Source: Cyanobacteria bacterium REEB67 (GTDB taxonomy: Bacteria; Cyanobacteriota; Vampirovibrionia; Obscuribacterales; Obscuribacteraceae). Taken from it: 59,877 nt of DNA. The stretch spans positions 1 to 59,877 of the forward strand of contig JAGXAB010000034.1 of assembly GCA_018971775.1 (NCBI GenBank), in the 5' to 3' direction. Position numbers and translations under genes: made by a program. Of this stretch, positions 24,954-34,007 are shown piece by piece. The notes under the pieces were generated by a model that was not told where the DNA came from, ran no database searches, and was given only the letters and a program-made list of their open reading frames with translations. How positions within the stretch are numbered: position 1 is the first letter of the stretch; each line of letters opens with the position of its first letter.

Positions 24954-27174
24954 CAACCTCTCACAAGATCTGGAATTGCCCGGTGAGTTTAATGTCGGCG
25001 ATGTGGTCGGCAATACCTATGTCATCCACGGTTATCTCGGCCGCGGAGCAATGGGACATGTCTACTATGTCCGCCATCTCATGCTCGACGTCGAATACGC
25101 GCTCAAGACACTGAGCAGCGACAAAGTGACCGAGATTGCCTGGCGACGCTTTCAAAACGAAGCCCAGGCGATCGCCCGGCTCAATCATCCAAATATCGTC
25201 CAGATCTACAATCTTGGTCTGCATCAGGGTATCTTGCCCTACTATGCAATGGATCTACTGATCGGCCTCGACCTCGGCCAACAACTGAGCCAATACGGTC
25301 CGCTTCCAGTCAATAGAGCGGTCTCCGTTTTTAGCGAAGTCTGCGCCGGCATCAGTTTTGCTCATAAAAAAGGAATCGTCCACCGCGATATCAAGCCGGG
25401 CAATATTTTTCTCCTGAAAGAGCTCAGTCCCGCCGGCGCCAACGTCAAAGTCGTCGACTTTGGTATCGCCAAGCTATCCGAAACAAAAGATCCGAAAAAC
25501 CAGATGCTCACCACTATGGGTGATGTCGTCGGTACGCCTTTTTATATGAGTCCGGAGCAATGTCTGGGTGAAAGGGTGGACGCCAGGTCTGATATCTATT
25601 CGGTTGGCTGCACGCTTTTTGAAGCGCTGACCGGGGTGCTCCCTTTTCGCGGACGCAATCCCACTGAAACAATGATCATGCACCAGTCAGCCGCTCCTGC
25701 CAGCTTAAGCAAGGCCGCCGGTGGTAAGGATTTTGGCACCACGATCGAATATATCGTCGCCACGGCCCTGGCTAAACAACCCTCTGAACGCTATCAGACC
25801 ATGGACGCTCTCGGTCGCGATCTGCAAGCGGCACTGCACGGCGCCGCACCACAGATAGTGACGGGGGGCGCCACCGTCGACCCGCCGCAGCCTGCTCCTG
25901 CCGGTCTGCTCGACGTCGCCCCGACCATACTGGAGCGAGCCCTGCCAGCACAGGATGCAAATGTACCGCTCTTTTCGCCTGCCACAGGGCGCGGCTCAAG
26001 GGACAAAGGCAATAGAAAGCTGCTTTTGATGGTCGGAATTTCTCTGCTAATTTTGGTGCTTGTGGCAGGCACCTTTTTCGCCAATTCTCTTTTTGTCGCT
26101 CGAGGCGTCCGGCCAGTTTCTGGAATAGCAAAAGTGACCAGCCCGATAGTCGCCGGCAAAGCAGCGCCGCCTGTATCGCCGGGTGCTACTGGTCCTTCGT
26201 CTGCAGCTGCTTCCACCAACGAAAAAGTTGAGGACAAAGATAACAACTTTGGCTTCGAGGATGAATTTACCTATTACACGCCACCGTTTCCAGTCGATCA
26301 ATACCCGTCGACTTCACTTCTGCTCAAGCGGCCTTTCTGCGAAGTTATCGATAGCGACGGGGTCAAATTCCGTTATTTTGATTTCCCCAAAGACATCAGC
26401 CTCGGTGTCATGACCAGTACCGACCAGGTCATTGATAAGCACTTGCGGCCTTATCTGGCCAGAGGTCGCTTTCGCATCCCGGTTAAAGACGTCTGGGTGA
26501 CATTCACTCCAACCGATGCGGCCGAACACAGTCACGGCTGCCTGAAGCGCTTCAGCGCTGGAGACATCGACTGCGTCAAATTCCTCGATCAGTATAGCTC
26601 AGACAAAACCCTGGCCGAGGTGTGCGAAATCCCCGATTTGAAGATGCTGGATTTCGAAAACTGCCATAAATTTACGGCCGCTTCTGTACCGTATCTGCAT
26701 CGATTTAAAAATCTGAAAACCTTCGATGGCGCTTATGGACCCTTTGATGGTGAGATGCTGCGCAAAGCAAACTGCTGGGCCACTCTCGAAGATTTCAATC
26801 TAGCTAAGCTTGAGAAGCCTCAGGCTCTGGTGGATATCCTCCCTTCCCTCAAGCACTTACGCAAACTCACTTTGAAAGATACTGATTTGAAAACAGCAGA
26901 TTTTCAGACGATCGCTTCGCTTTCGAAACTCTACTATCTCTGCCTCGACGATCGCAAACTCAGTCGGGCCAACTTGCAGATTTTGAGCACTATGCCAAAT
27001 CTGCAGGAGCTGGAATTGATGGGAGCTGGTGTCGACAGCAGCTACGTAGATATTCTGGCCAAATTTAAGGGTCTGAAAATCCTCTGGTTTCAAGATGAGC
27101 ATGGCCGCCAGTCCGAAGAATTTAAGAAAATGAAAAAGGGCTTGCCCCACCTCGATATCCAGTACATCGACTGA
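24946..27174 (+). CDS. transmembrane Ser/Thr protein kinase with leucine-rich ectodomain
   Basis: A 742-residue bacterial Hanks-type kinase. The kinase domain is at about 25-295: G-loop GRGAMGHVY, Lys54, catalytic HRDIKPGN (Asp148), DFG 171-173 and SPE 202-204, all intact. A Pro/Ala linker leads to one membrane helix (about 358-380), so the C-terminal 360 residues face outside. That part has a beta-rich region (about 430-560), then leucine-rich-repeat-like units from about 570 (PDLKMLDFENCHKFTAASVP, LKHLRKLTLKDTDLKTADFQ). The TTG start overlaps the pseudouridine synthase stop and has GAGG nine bases before it. It has the same plan as the kinase at 55448-57919 but no zinc ribbons. Confidence 0.9.
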   Translation: MTDNLSQDLELPGEFNVGDVVGNTYVIHGYLGRGAMGHVYYVRHLMLDVEYALKTLSSDKVTEIAWRRFQNEAQAIARLNHPNIVQIYNLGLHQGILPYYAMDLLIGLDLGQQLSQYGPLPVNRAVSVFSEVCAGISFAHKKGIVHRDIKPGNIFLLKELSPAGANVKVVDFGIAKLSETKDPKNQMLTTMGDVVGTPFYMSPEQCLGERVDARSDIYSVGCTLFEALTGVLPFRGRNPTETMIMHQSAAPASLSKAAGGKDFGTTIEYIVATALAKQPSERYQTMDALGRDLQAALHGAAPQIVTGGATVDPPQPAPAGLLDVAPTILERALPAQDANVPLFSPATGRGSRDKGNRKLLLMVGISLLILVLVAGTFFANSLFVARGVRPVSGIAKVTSPIVAGKAAPPVSPGATGPSSAAASTNEKVEDKDNNFGFEDEFTYYTPPFPVDQYPSTSLLLKRPFCEVIDSDGVKFRYFDFPKDISLGVMTSTDQVIDKHLRPYLARGRFRIPVKDVWVTFTPTDAAEHSHGCLKRFSAGDIDCVKFLDQYSSDKTLAEVCEIPDLKMLDFENCHKFTAASVPYLHRFKNLKTFDGAYGPFDGEMLRKANCWATLEDFNLAKLEKPQALVDILPSLKHLRKLTLKDTDLKTADFQTIASLSKLYYLCLDDRKLSRANLQILSTMPNLQELELMGAGVDSSYVDILAKFKGLKILWFQDEHGRQSEEFKKMKKGLPHLDIQYID

Positions 27175-27243
27175 TTATTGCGCGAGCGGGAGTGTTTTAT
27201 CGGACGCCCGGCGGGGTAAGAAATTGCCCTCAGGGTGGTGACT

Positions 27244-29631
27244 ATGGAAGAAAAGCCAAAGGAACCCGATGCCGGCGCCAGGAACAGAGCGGCCTCCCAA
27301 GGACCGCCGCCGCGCGCTGAAAATGTCGCCGAAACGATCGGGCGCAGCCTCCATGAAGTGAGCGGTGCCGTCGGCAACCAGCTGATCGGCGCTCTTGCCC
27401 ATGTCGATCTCGCTCAAAAATTTAGCGCATCGATTAACGCTCCCCTGGCCAGGCAATATCTCAAAGGACGAGAGATTATCGCCCGCAGGGAAAAGGCCGG
27501 ATTTGCCGCCGATAATCATTCCGGTTTGAGCGGCGATGAAGCTGATGCCGTGCACGCTTACCGTCAAATCCACGAAGATTTGCCGAAAAGACTACCTTTT
27601 GTCGACCGCACCGCCTTGATGCGCGAGGTCGAGCGCCATATCGAAGCCAGAGTTGGTACTGCCAGTGGTGAGAGCCGTTTGGCCGACGCCAGCAATTTAC
27701 GGCCGGCCCCTCCAAAGCCATTGCCTCCTGTTCGCGAGCAAGTGAGCCGCACCGGCAAGTCAAATCAAGCTAATGATATGGCAGCGTCTCACCCGCCGGA
27801 ATCTCCCGGTCGTACTCGAGTCAATCAATCGCGGAGCGCATCGCCGCCGCCGCCGCATGAACCGCAAAGCTCCGAACTAAAAAGGGCGAGGAGTGCAGAG
27901 CCAAATCCGGAGCAAAAAGCAATTATAGAGACAAAGACCAAAGGAGAGCGGCGAAAAGATCCAGAACGAGACCTGAAAACTGACTCGAAACCAGATCAAA
28001 AAATGGAGCCGCCAGCAGACAAAAAAATAGATCGAAAGCAAGAGTCAGACAATGCTGGGTCTCCAAGGTCTATTCCCCCACCACATCGATCGATGTTAGA
28101 AAAATACGCCGAAAAGCCCGCCGAAAAATACGCCGAAAAGACCCAGAGCAAATTGCCGCTGGCAGCGGCATCGAGTCTTCGCTTCGTTCCTCTTGTGACG
28201 TCCAGAAGCTTTGAACTGCTGGCGGCGCAACCGGCCTCTCGCTCCGGGTTGATATTTGACCGGGATTTTCGACCTTCAGTGCTCAAATCCATATCAAACC
28301 GCGAGCCGCTATGGCAGCAGTCGCGCGCGGCCGTATCGGGCGCAGACAGACCGGGACATCCAGCAGTGCTGCCTGCTATGAGCCAGTCGCCCTTGATAGT
28401 CGATAAGAGCAACAAGGAGAAAAGCCGGAGGAGCGGTCCGGCAGAGCACACTGATACCAGAGACTCTAGACCGAGTCAGGCGATCGGCAGAATACTTTCC
28501 GCAAAGGCATTCACGAAACTAGCTAAAACAAGCTCTGTTCAATCAATCAGTCAGACATTCAGCACAGGAGGCGTTCAAAGTACAGGACCGACGTTGGCTA
28601 AAGAATTTTATCACCGTCGCCCTCCGCTAGAGGCCAAAGCCGGCCCAGGCGCTGAGGTGCTCCAGCACCAGGTTGATCGCCGCGAGCAGAGCGGTTCGCC
28701 GGACCGCAAGGTCGGAAAAAAGGAAGCGACGTCGGACCTATCGCTCCGTGGCGAACCGAGAAGTGAGGAAATATCCGAGAGGCAAACCGCGCCCGATGAG
28801 CATGCGCATACGCGCCCAGTTATACACAGCGACTTACCTGACAACGATAATACTGGGCAAGATCCGTCCTCATCATTACCTGATTCGGAGCGCGTCAGGC
28901 CAACCCGCAGCTTTATCGTCAAAGATCCTGGCACAGACAAGCAGTACATCACCGGCGCCGAGTTTGCTTTTGTGGCCATCATGGCGCTTACCGGCGCTGC
29001 CCGGGCGCGCCCCGGAGAAAGAGCAGCAGAGCTAGGGCTGGCGCAATCGAGACGTGAATATATTCTCGTCGAAGGTCAGCCATTAAGCGATGAGCTTGTC
29101 GATTCGGAATATAAAGATCGGCTGGATAATGTCCTCGCCGCTGGTGCCGAACTTTCCAGTCGCCGCTTGCAAGCAAGGGACGAAAAGACGCTTGTGAAGG
29201 TGACACCTAAAACCCAGTCGGATGTATGCGACGCCATACTGGCCAGATCAGCACGATCGTCTTCCCCGACGAAAACTCTGCTTCGTCCTCAGATTCTTGT
29301 ACAGGCTGATGATGACCTGCTGGAGATCGCTCAGACACTTTTTCAGGACAGTCGACTCGGTCATTTGATTGCTGACCTGAACGCCGGCGTAAGTGAGCAG
29401 ATCTACGAGCAAAATGCTCGCATCGTAAAATTGTCTAGCAGGCAAAGATTGACGTTGCCGGTCTATCAGGATATTTTGCAATATAGTCAGCGCCTTTTGG
29501 CCATCGGTGAAATGCCGCTTATCACCATCGTGGAGAGCACGGCCATCGATCGTGAATTGTTGTTTGACGGCCTTGCTCCTGTGATCGGCCTTAACTCAAA
29601 AAACTGCGACCCCCTTAAAGGCGACGGGTGA
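27244..29631 (+). CDS. long charged low-complexity protein with LysM-like C-terminus
   Basis: A 795-residue protein without a signal peptide or membrane helix. Residues about 20-150 are helical. About 150-560 is a highly charged, Pro/Ser/Lys/Arg-rich disordered stretch containing a doubled AEKYAEKT-like unit. The C-terminal part has an alanine-rich segment (FAFVAIMALTGAARARPGER) and then a LysM-like region (QADDDLLEIAQTLFQDSRLG to RQRLTLPVY). LysM domains bind N-acetylglucosamine polymers, so contact with peptidoglycan is possible. It begins 69 bases after the kinase gene on the same strand, so it may be a kinase substrate; its Ser/Thr-rich disorder fits, but this is inference. Confidence 0.55.
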   Translation: MEEKPKEPDAGARNRAASQGPPPRAENVAETIGRSLHEVSGAVGNQLIGALAHVDLAQKFSASINAPLARQYLKGREIIARREKAGFAADNHSGLSGDEADAVHAYRQIHEDLPKRLPFVDRTALMREVERHIEARVGTASGESRLADASNLRPAPPKPLPPVREQVSRTGKSNQANDMAASHPPESPGRTRVNQSRSASPPPPHEPQSSELKRARSAEPNPEQKAIIETKTKGERRKDPERDLKTDSKPDQKMEPPADKKIDRKQESDNAGSPRSIPPPHRSMLEKYAEKPAEKYAEKTQSKLPLAAASSLRFVPLVTSRSFELLAAQPASRSGLIFDRDFRPSVLKSISNREPLWQQSRAAVSGADRPGHPAVLPAMSQSPLIVDKSNKEKSRRSGPAEHTDTRDSRPSQAIGRILSAKAFTKLAKTSSVQSISQTFSTGGVQSTGPTLAKEFYHRRPPLEAKAGPGAEVLQHQVDRREQSGSPDRKVGKKEATSDLSLRGEPRSEEISERQTAPDEHAHTRPVIHSDLPDNDNTGQDPSSSLPDSERVRPTRSFIVKDPGTDKQYITGAEFAFVAIMALTGAARARPGERAAELGLAQSRREYILVEGQPLSDELVDSEYKDRLDNVLAAGAELSSRRLQARDEKTLVKVTPKTQSDVCDAILARSARSSSPTKTLLRPQILVQADDDLLEIAQTLFQDSRLGHLIADLNAGVSEQIYEQNARIVKLSSRQRLTLPVYQDILQYSQRLLAIGEMPLITIVESTAIDRELLFDGLAPVIGLNSKNCDPLKGDG

Positions 29632-29764
29632 CTTTACGTCCACTTCACGCAGGCTATAATCATGTTTCCGCTAGTCGACAGGAGAAATTTTTCTGATCTG
29701 GGCGCACCGTCGGCGGCCTTGCCGATCTCTTCCGATTGTTCCAAAATGCGCTAATCTAGGAGTC

Positions 29765-30322
29765 ATGTCGCAAACATCCTCGAGCAAGATAAACACCGGT
29801 CGAGTCGACGCCCTTTTTGTCGGGCGCGGTAAAGCCGTGCGCAAAGAAGATTGCGCTTTGATCGAAGTGCGTCCTGAAGGAATAGTCGGCGACCGGCACG
29901 CCGGCGCCTTGAAAAAGGCGGACAGTCGTGACAGGGGCATCCCACGCGGCACAATGATCCGCAACTGGCGGCAGTGGTCGGCTGTGGCTACGGAAGAAAT
30001 GGCGGTGATTGCCGCCGGTCTCAATCTGGCTTTGCTGGACGGCGCTCTGCTTGGTCCAAACTTGATTGTCTCCGGCATCGAAAATTTTACCAAGCTCCCG
30101 TCCGGCACTTTATTGCGTTTTCCCGAGGCCGTCCTTTTTGTCGAAGCGGAAAACGATCCGTGTACGCATGCCGGTAAAGCGGTCAAACTCGAAAACGCCG
30201 ATGTCGACCCGAATCGTTTCGTCAAGGCGGCTCTGGGCCGACGCGGACTGGTCGGCACTGTGCACAGCCCGGGAATGATTCGGGTCGGCGATATCGTCGA
30301 AGTTATTTTGCCGTCAAATTAG
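29765..30322 (+). CDS. MOSC domain protein
   Basis: A 185-residue MOSC-domain protein. MOSC domains bind sulfur via a conserved cysteine and act in molybdenum-cofactor sulfuration or reduction of N-hydroxylated compounds. Visible signatures are EGIVGDRHAG near the N-terminus, LLGPNLIVSGIE, and the conserved Cys in AENDPCTHAG. It is a stand-alone domain without the N-terminal beta-barrel of MOCOS-type proteins, like the YiiM group. AGGAG stands just before the ATG. Its 3' end overlaps the convergent isochorismatase-like gene by 20 bases. Confidence 0.85.
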   Translation: MSQTSSSKINTGRVDALFVGRGKAVRKEDCALIEVRPEGIVGDRHAGALKKADSRDRGIPRGTMIRNWRQWSAVATEEMAVIAAGLNLALLDGALLGPNLIVSGIENFTKLPSGTLLRFPEAVLFVEAENDPCTHAGKAVKLENADVDPNRFVKAALGRRGLVGTVHSPGMIRVGDIVEVILPSN

Positions 30323-30893
30323 CTGTCGTCTGCCTTGAAATAATTTCAATCCACGCGCCGCCACTGATCACTTCGGCTTGCGAAGGGAAAATTTTCTCGG
30401 TGAGCACGCGGTGTACTTCCTCGTCCCTATCCGCACAGCAATCTGCCAGGACTGTCATTTTAAAATCCAGATCGGCGGCAAAGCGCAGCGTCGAAAGAAC
30501 GACACCACTGGTGGCAAGCCCGGTTAAGACAAGATGGTCGATATTTTTCCCGCGCAAGACGACATCGAGATCACTGCCACTGAAGGCACTGACACGACGT
30601 TTGGTAACGATGATATCGCCTCTTTCCGGAGCGAAAGCCGGATGGATTTCTGTTGTGGCGTTGCCCTCTGTAAAAGGCATATTAGCTGCTTTGATCTGAC
30701 TGAAAGCTTTGTTGTTTGCACTGATTTCCGGCAAATCCTGACGAAACTTCACCACTACATAGATCACGGTCACGCCGGCTGTGCGCGCGGCCCTGGCCAC
30801 TTGCTGTAAGCGGCCGATGTAGTCGCCATTTTCACCGAGACGATCGATGATCGCATTTTGCAGATCCATTAAAAGCAGTGCGGTTCCGGACAT
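30303..30893 (-). CDS. isochorismatase-fold hydrolase lacking the usual cysteine
   Basis: A 196-residue protein of the isochorismatase/cysteine hydrolase superfamily. It has the first catalytic Asp in LLLMDLQN and the Lys in VTKRRVSAFSGSDL. At the nucleophile position, where most members have a Cys before V-x-x-T, it reads ATSGVVLSTLR, so the Cys is Gly. A group of superfamily members shares this TSGVVLST form, as far as I remember, so it is likely a natural subfamily with changed chemistry rather than a damaged gene. Two cysteines occur later (LADCCAD). The substrate is unknown. It converges on the MOSC gene. Confidence 0.82.
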   Translation of the reverse strand: MSGTALLLMDLQNAIIDRLGENGDYIGRLQQVARAARTAGVTVIYVVVKFRQDLPEISANNKAFSQIKAANMPFTEGNATTEIHPAFAPERGDIIVTKRRVSAFSGSDLDVVLRGKNIDHLVLTGLATSGVVLSTLRFAADLDFKMTVLADCCADRDEEVHRVLTEKIFPSQAEVISGGAWIEIISRQTTANLTAK

Positions 30894-30972
30894 ATAGACC
30901 TCGCTTCATTTGTTTGTATTCTCCACTGTCTGCACGCCGATACGGCCTGAGACTTTAAATAGAGCGACAATG

Positions 30973-31986
30973 TCAGGCTTTTCCAGCCAACACTTCCATT
31001 TCTTCTTCGACTATGCCCTGGGCTAGATCCTCAGGGCTGACAAACATATGTATTTGCAAAACTCTTCGGGCAAAAACCACGGCGAGCAGGAGGGTGAAGA
31101 TGCCGATGGCAACTTGGGTTGCGCCAACTCCGGTAAAATTTGCCAAAGCCTGTGACTGCCACCGCCAGCAGTGATCGGGGCAAAAATTTGCTGCAGCCGA
31201 AAACGACGAGCGAGAGGCCACAGAGCAAGCAGCCGAGTATCACCCATAAGCTCAATGAAAGCGTACCCTTCAGCGATGTCAGATAAAGGGCGCCAATAAG
31301 CGATCCGGTTCCGGATGCTCCGGTAAGAAGACCCAGGGTTGTGGCATCGCCGTGGAAGACATCGCGGGCAAAGGCCGGCATCAACACGGAAAATGGCATG
31401 GCAAAAAGACCGCCTGAGGCAATCAAAATAATCAGATCACGGATCGGTGTAAAGCTTAGCGTATAGTCGAAGCCTTCCCTCATCTGAGAGACGGCGCTAT
31501 GGCGAAATTTGGGCGCATCTGCTTGTTTGGTGCGCACAAAAAGCAGGGCTGCGATCACCGCCACATAGCTCAGGGCATTGACCAGGAAGCATATTTTTTC
31601 ACCGGCCATGGTGACAAAGAGACCAGCCGTGAATGGACCGATCAAGCGAGTCAACGTAGTAATCGAAGCATTTATTCCCATGGCACTCGTCAGCTGTTCA
31701 TGGTCGTCGAGCATATCGACGAGAAAGGTCTGCCTGATCGGCATATCAAAAGCGGTAATCACACCAAGGGCACCACTCAATATGACCAGCTGCCAGGGCT
31801 GCGCCTGGCCAGTCCAGACCAGAGCCGTCAAAACTCCGGCCTGAACCATACACAAAACTTGAGTCAGTAAAATCAGCCGATGTCGAATCATGCGATCGGC
31901 ACTGATGCCGGCGTAAGGTGCTGCAGATTTCTGTTTTTCCAAACATTATTTGCTTTCTTCAAGAAGCGCTCCTGCTTGCGGGGCAT
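30973..31986 (-). pseudogene. broken MFS exporter (EntS/MFS_3-like)
   Basis: Remains of a major facilitator transporter. Reading on the minus strand, an ATG at 31986 gives 22 residues with the family's opening (VWKNRNLQ). Then the frame shifts and the sequence jumps to APYAGISADRMIRHRLILLT, so the first two membrane helices are gone. The frame runs on through ITAFDMPIRQTFLVDML (a family hallmark) and about nine helices to AVAVTGFG. There a second out-of-frame gap occurs near 31145, and the C-terminus (ALANFTGVGATQ, then VVFARR) continues in another frame to 30973. About 40-60 codons seem missing at each join. The adjacent divergent TetR gene is intact. Confidence 0.8.
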
Positions 31987-32008
31987 TTTAGCGGACTGAC
32001 CCGACTAT

Positions 32009-32036
32009 TTTATAATGAATCCAGTCAGTTTCGCAA
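32009..32036 (-). promoter_or_regulatory. promoter and candidate operator of the MFS pseudogene
   Basis: On the minus strand TTGCGA (32036-32031) and TATAAA (32014-32009) are spaced 16 bases apart, upstream of the pseudogene's ATG at 31986. GTCAGT at 32024-32029 and its complement ACTGAC at 31995-32000 bracket the -10 as an inverted repeat, a plausible TetR-family operator. On the plus strand a perfect TATAAT at 32185-32190 may serve the TetR gene, without a clear -35. Confidence 0.45.
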
Positions 32037-32238
32037 GGGCGAAAGCACGAAGCTCCGGTTTCCTTGCACAAAGCGCTTAATATGAGGATAAAGGAGATTG
32101 CTGGCCTTCTTCCGGACCCAAGGGGGAGTCCAGAAGATGTATATTCTTTCGAGTGGTAAATGAATAAATTCACCCATACGCCCTTATAATCATATGAAGG
32201 CTACGCGATAATGACTCTATTCGACTAATGGTAATTTC

Positions 32239-32853
32239 ATGGCCCGCACTTTAGACCAGGCAAAACGAGCGGCAATATTGACGGCGGCCCGTTCCATCTT
32301 TATCAAGCAAGGCTATGCTACGTCCAAGATGTCAGACATCGCGGTTGAAGCAGGTGTGGCTCAGGGGACGCTTTATCTCTATTACGAAAGCAAAGAGGCG
32401 CTTGCGGCAGCTATCGGCGAAGATTTTTTCGCCCGCCTGACGGCTCAGTTTGAGGCCAATGTAAGGGCTATCGATGATCCGGAGGGAGTAGTGGCCCTGG
32501 TGGACTGGGCCCTGGCGATTGCCGATCAGGAACGCGTTGTTCTCTCTTTAGCTAAGGAGCGCAAAGACGCGCTAAAAAGCAAACATGAAGGTCGCATCCG
32601 TCTGGTCACGCAAATCGCCGCGGCACTGGCTGAACTCATGGCCCGGGGAGTGATTCGTCATTATGATGACGTGACGGTTCTTGCCGAATTGGTGATGGCT
32701 GTGATGCGGAGATTGCTCGTCTCCTTTGCAATCTTCGACGATGAAGACACCGCCACTCTCAAAAGCGGTGCTGTGACAATGCTTCAACACGCGCTTTTTG
32801 ACGATGTCACGGTGGCAGCCTACCGCATGGTAAAGCGCAAGCAATCCAGATAA
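32239..32853 (+). CDS. TetR family transcriptional regulator
   Basis: A 204-residue one-component repressor. The N-terminal DNA-binding domain (about 8-55) has the TetR helix-turn-helix: AILTAARSIFIKQGYATSKM, then DIAVEAGVAQGTLYLYYESK. The C-terminal ligand domain is helical and diverse. All the core HTH residues are present and the frame is intact. It is divergent from the broken MFS exporter, the usual arrangement of a drug-pump repressor and its target, so it has probably lost its main target and may regulate itself or other sites. The ribosome binding site is weak. Confidence 0.88.
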   Translation: MARTLDQAKRAAILTAARSIFIKQGYATSKMSDIAVEAGVAQGTLYLYYESKEALAAAIGEDFFARLTAQFEANVRAIDDPEGVVALVDWALAIADQERVVLSLAKERKDALKSKHEGRIRLVTQIAAALAELMARGVIRHYDDVTVLAELVMAVMRRLLVSFAIFDDEDTATLKSGAVTMLQHALFDDVTVAAYRMVKRKQSR

Positions 32854-32868
32854 AAATGGCTAGTGAAT

Positions 32869-33396
32869 CTACTTGGTCGATTTGAGTTTTGCTAACTGAT
32901 CACGCAGCGAGTCGACGTCGCTGACGCCCAGGGTTTTGCTGTTTGCGATGCGTGCCGTCAGTATGTCCTTGAGCAATTGCTGGCGTTCTGCTTGCAGATT
33001 TTTGTCAGCGGTGACCGGGGCCAGTTCGAGTTCCTGATGCGCCTCAGCCAGCTCCGTTCGGGAGAAGGCTGGTACATTCCGCTTACTTGCTTCCTGCGCC
33101 ATTTCCAGGCGCAAGCGAAGTATGTTCAGCTTTTCTTGCTCAGATAAATCGCCGCTGTTTTTGAGCGATTCGATACGATCGGCCAGCTTTTTGACCGAAG
33201 GCACTCGCATCGCCGGCTCTCGCCAATCGTGCGGAGCGGGCATAGTACCTGGCATCGGTATGTTCAGAGACGGTTTGCCGCCCATTGGACTGGGCTCTCC
33301 CCGTTCGGGGGCGGGTCCTGGGGCAGGCATCGCCACGGCTCCACCGGGTTTACCCGGAAAGGGGACCGGTGTTTCTCTTGGAGATGGCCGAGACAA
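32869..33396 (-). CDS. Pro-rich N-terminus, helical C-terminus protein of unknown function
   Basis: A 175-residue protein. Residues 1-60 are Pro/Gly/Met-rich and disordered, with repeated MPAPG-like bits. Residues about 65-175 form long charged helices (KKLADRIESLKNSGDLSEQE, DVDSLRDQLAKLKS) and could be a coiled coil. The start is TTG at 33396, five bases after the TAA of the YaeQ-like gene. No clear ribosome binding site is visible, and translational reinitiation is likely. No family is recognised. Confidence 0.5.
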   Translation of the reverse strand: MSRPSPRETPVPFPGKPGGAVAMPAPGPAPERGEPSPMGGKPSLNIPMPGTMPAPHDWREPAMRVPSVKKLADRIESLKNSGDLSEQEKLNILRLRLEMAQEASKRNVPAFSRTELAEAHQELELAPVTADKNLQAERQQLLKDILTARIANSKTLGVSDVDSLRDQLAKLKSTK

Positions 33397-33401
33397 GAAA
33401 A

Positions 33402-33944
33402 TTATTCGGCGCTCTTCCTGTATATAACCGAATATGCTTCATGCTTACCTAAACCGTTCTCAATCGTAACCGTTATCATCTCGTCTGTGATGTAGGCTTC
33501 CAGATTGTTCGTACGGTCGAGATTTTCGCCGATGCCGTCGACAAAGCGATCATCGAAGCTGATGCATTTGACGTTGTGCAAATGTTTTACCTTGTCTTGA
33601 ATCTGTTTATAAAACTGATCCATTTCGCGCTCATTTTTTCTAAAGACAAAAAATTCTATTTTATCTCTCGCTTTGGTGGCGATCGTGTCGGCCTTTTTAG
33701 CGGAAACACTGCCGCAATCGACCCAGAGATTGATTTCTCCGGCTTCATCGCGGGCGATTAGATCAGGCACCACATTCCAGCCCGGATCTTCATCGATACG
33801 CGGACGCTTTTTGATAAACATCAAGTAGGCCAACAACTTGAGGGCAATATGACTGCCGGCCTCGTTGTTGAAGGCCACTACGACGAGTTTCTCGCTGTAA
33901 TCCTGCTTGCCGTCATTGGCCTGGATATTGAAAGAATATTTCAT
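33402..33944 (-). CDS. YaeQ family protein
   Basis: A 180-residue protein of the YaeQ family, a compact PD-(D/E)XK-nuclease-like fold of unknown activity. The most telling part is the block from IDEDPGWNVVPDLIARDEAG through EINLWVDCGSVSAKKADTIA to KIEFFVFRK, which carries the family's D-E-P...D-L...G-x-I-x-L-W-I-x-x-G pattern. The N-terminal strands and the helix HIALKLLAYLMF also fit. The ATG at 33944 has AGGTGG about ten bases upstream. It heads a two-gene unit with the Pro-rich protein. Confidence 0.75.
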   Translation of the reverse strand: MKYSFNIQANDGKQDYSEKLVVVAFNNEAGSHIALKLLAYLMFIKKRPRIDEDPGWNVVPDLIARDEAGEINLWVDCGSVSAKKADTIATKARDKIEFFVFRKNEREMDQFYKQIQDKVKHLHNVKCISFDDRFVDGIGENLDRTNNLEAYITDEMITVTIENGLGKHEAYSVIYRKSAE

Positions 33945-34007
33945 CGAAAAACAACCACCTGCTGCCGGAAGTGCTTAGCATACTTGATCTCCGCCAACTT
34001 TTTCAGG

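Noticed and set aside
31988..32173. 61-codon minus frame upstream of the MFS pseudogene
   Set aside because: It covers the promoter/operator and resembles no part of the transporter.
33402..33944. The YaeQ-like gene as an active nuclease of a defence system
   Set aside because: The fold is nuclease-like but there is no helicase, methylase or toxin partner nearby and no defence context.
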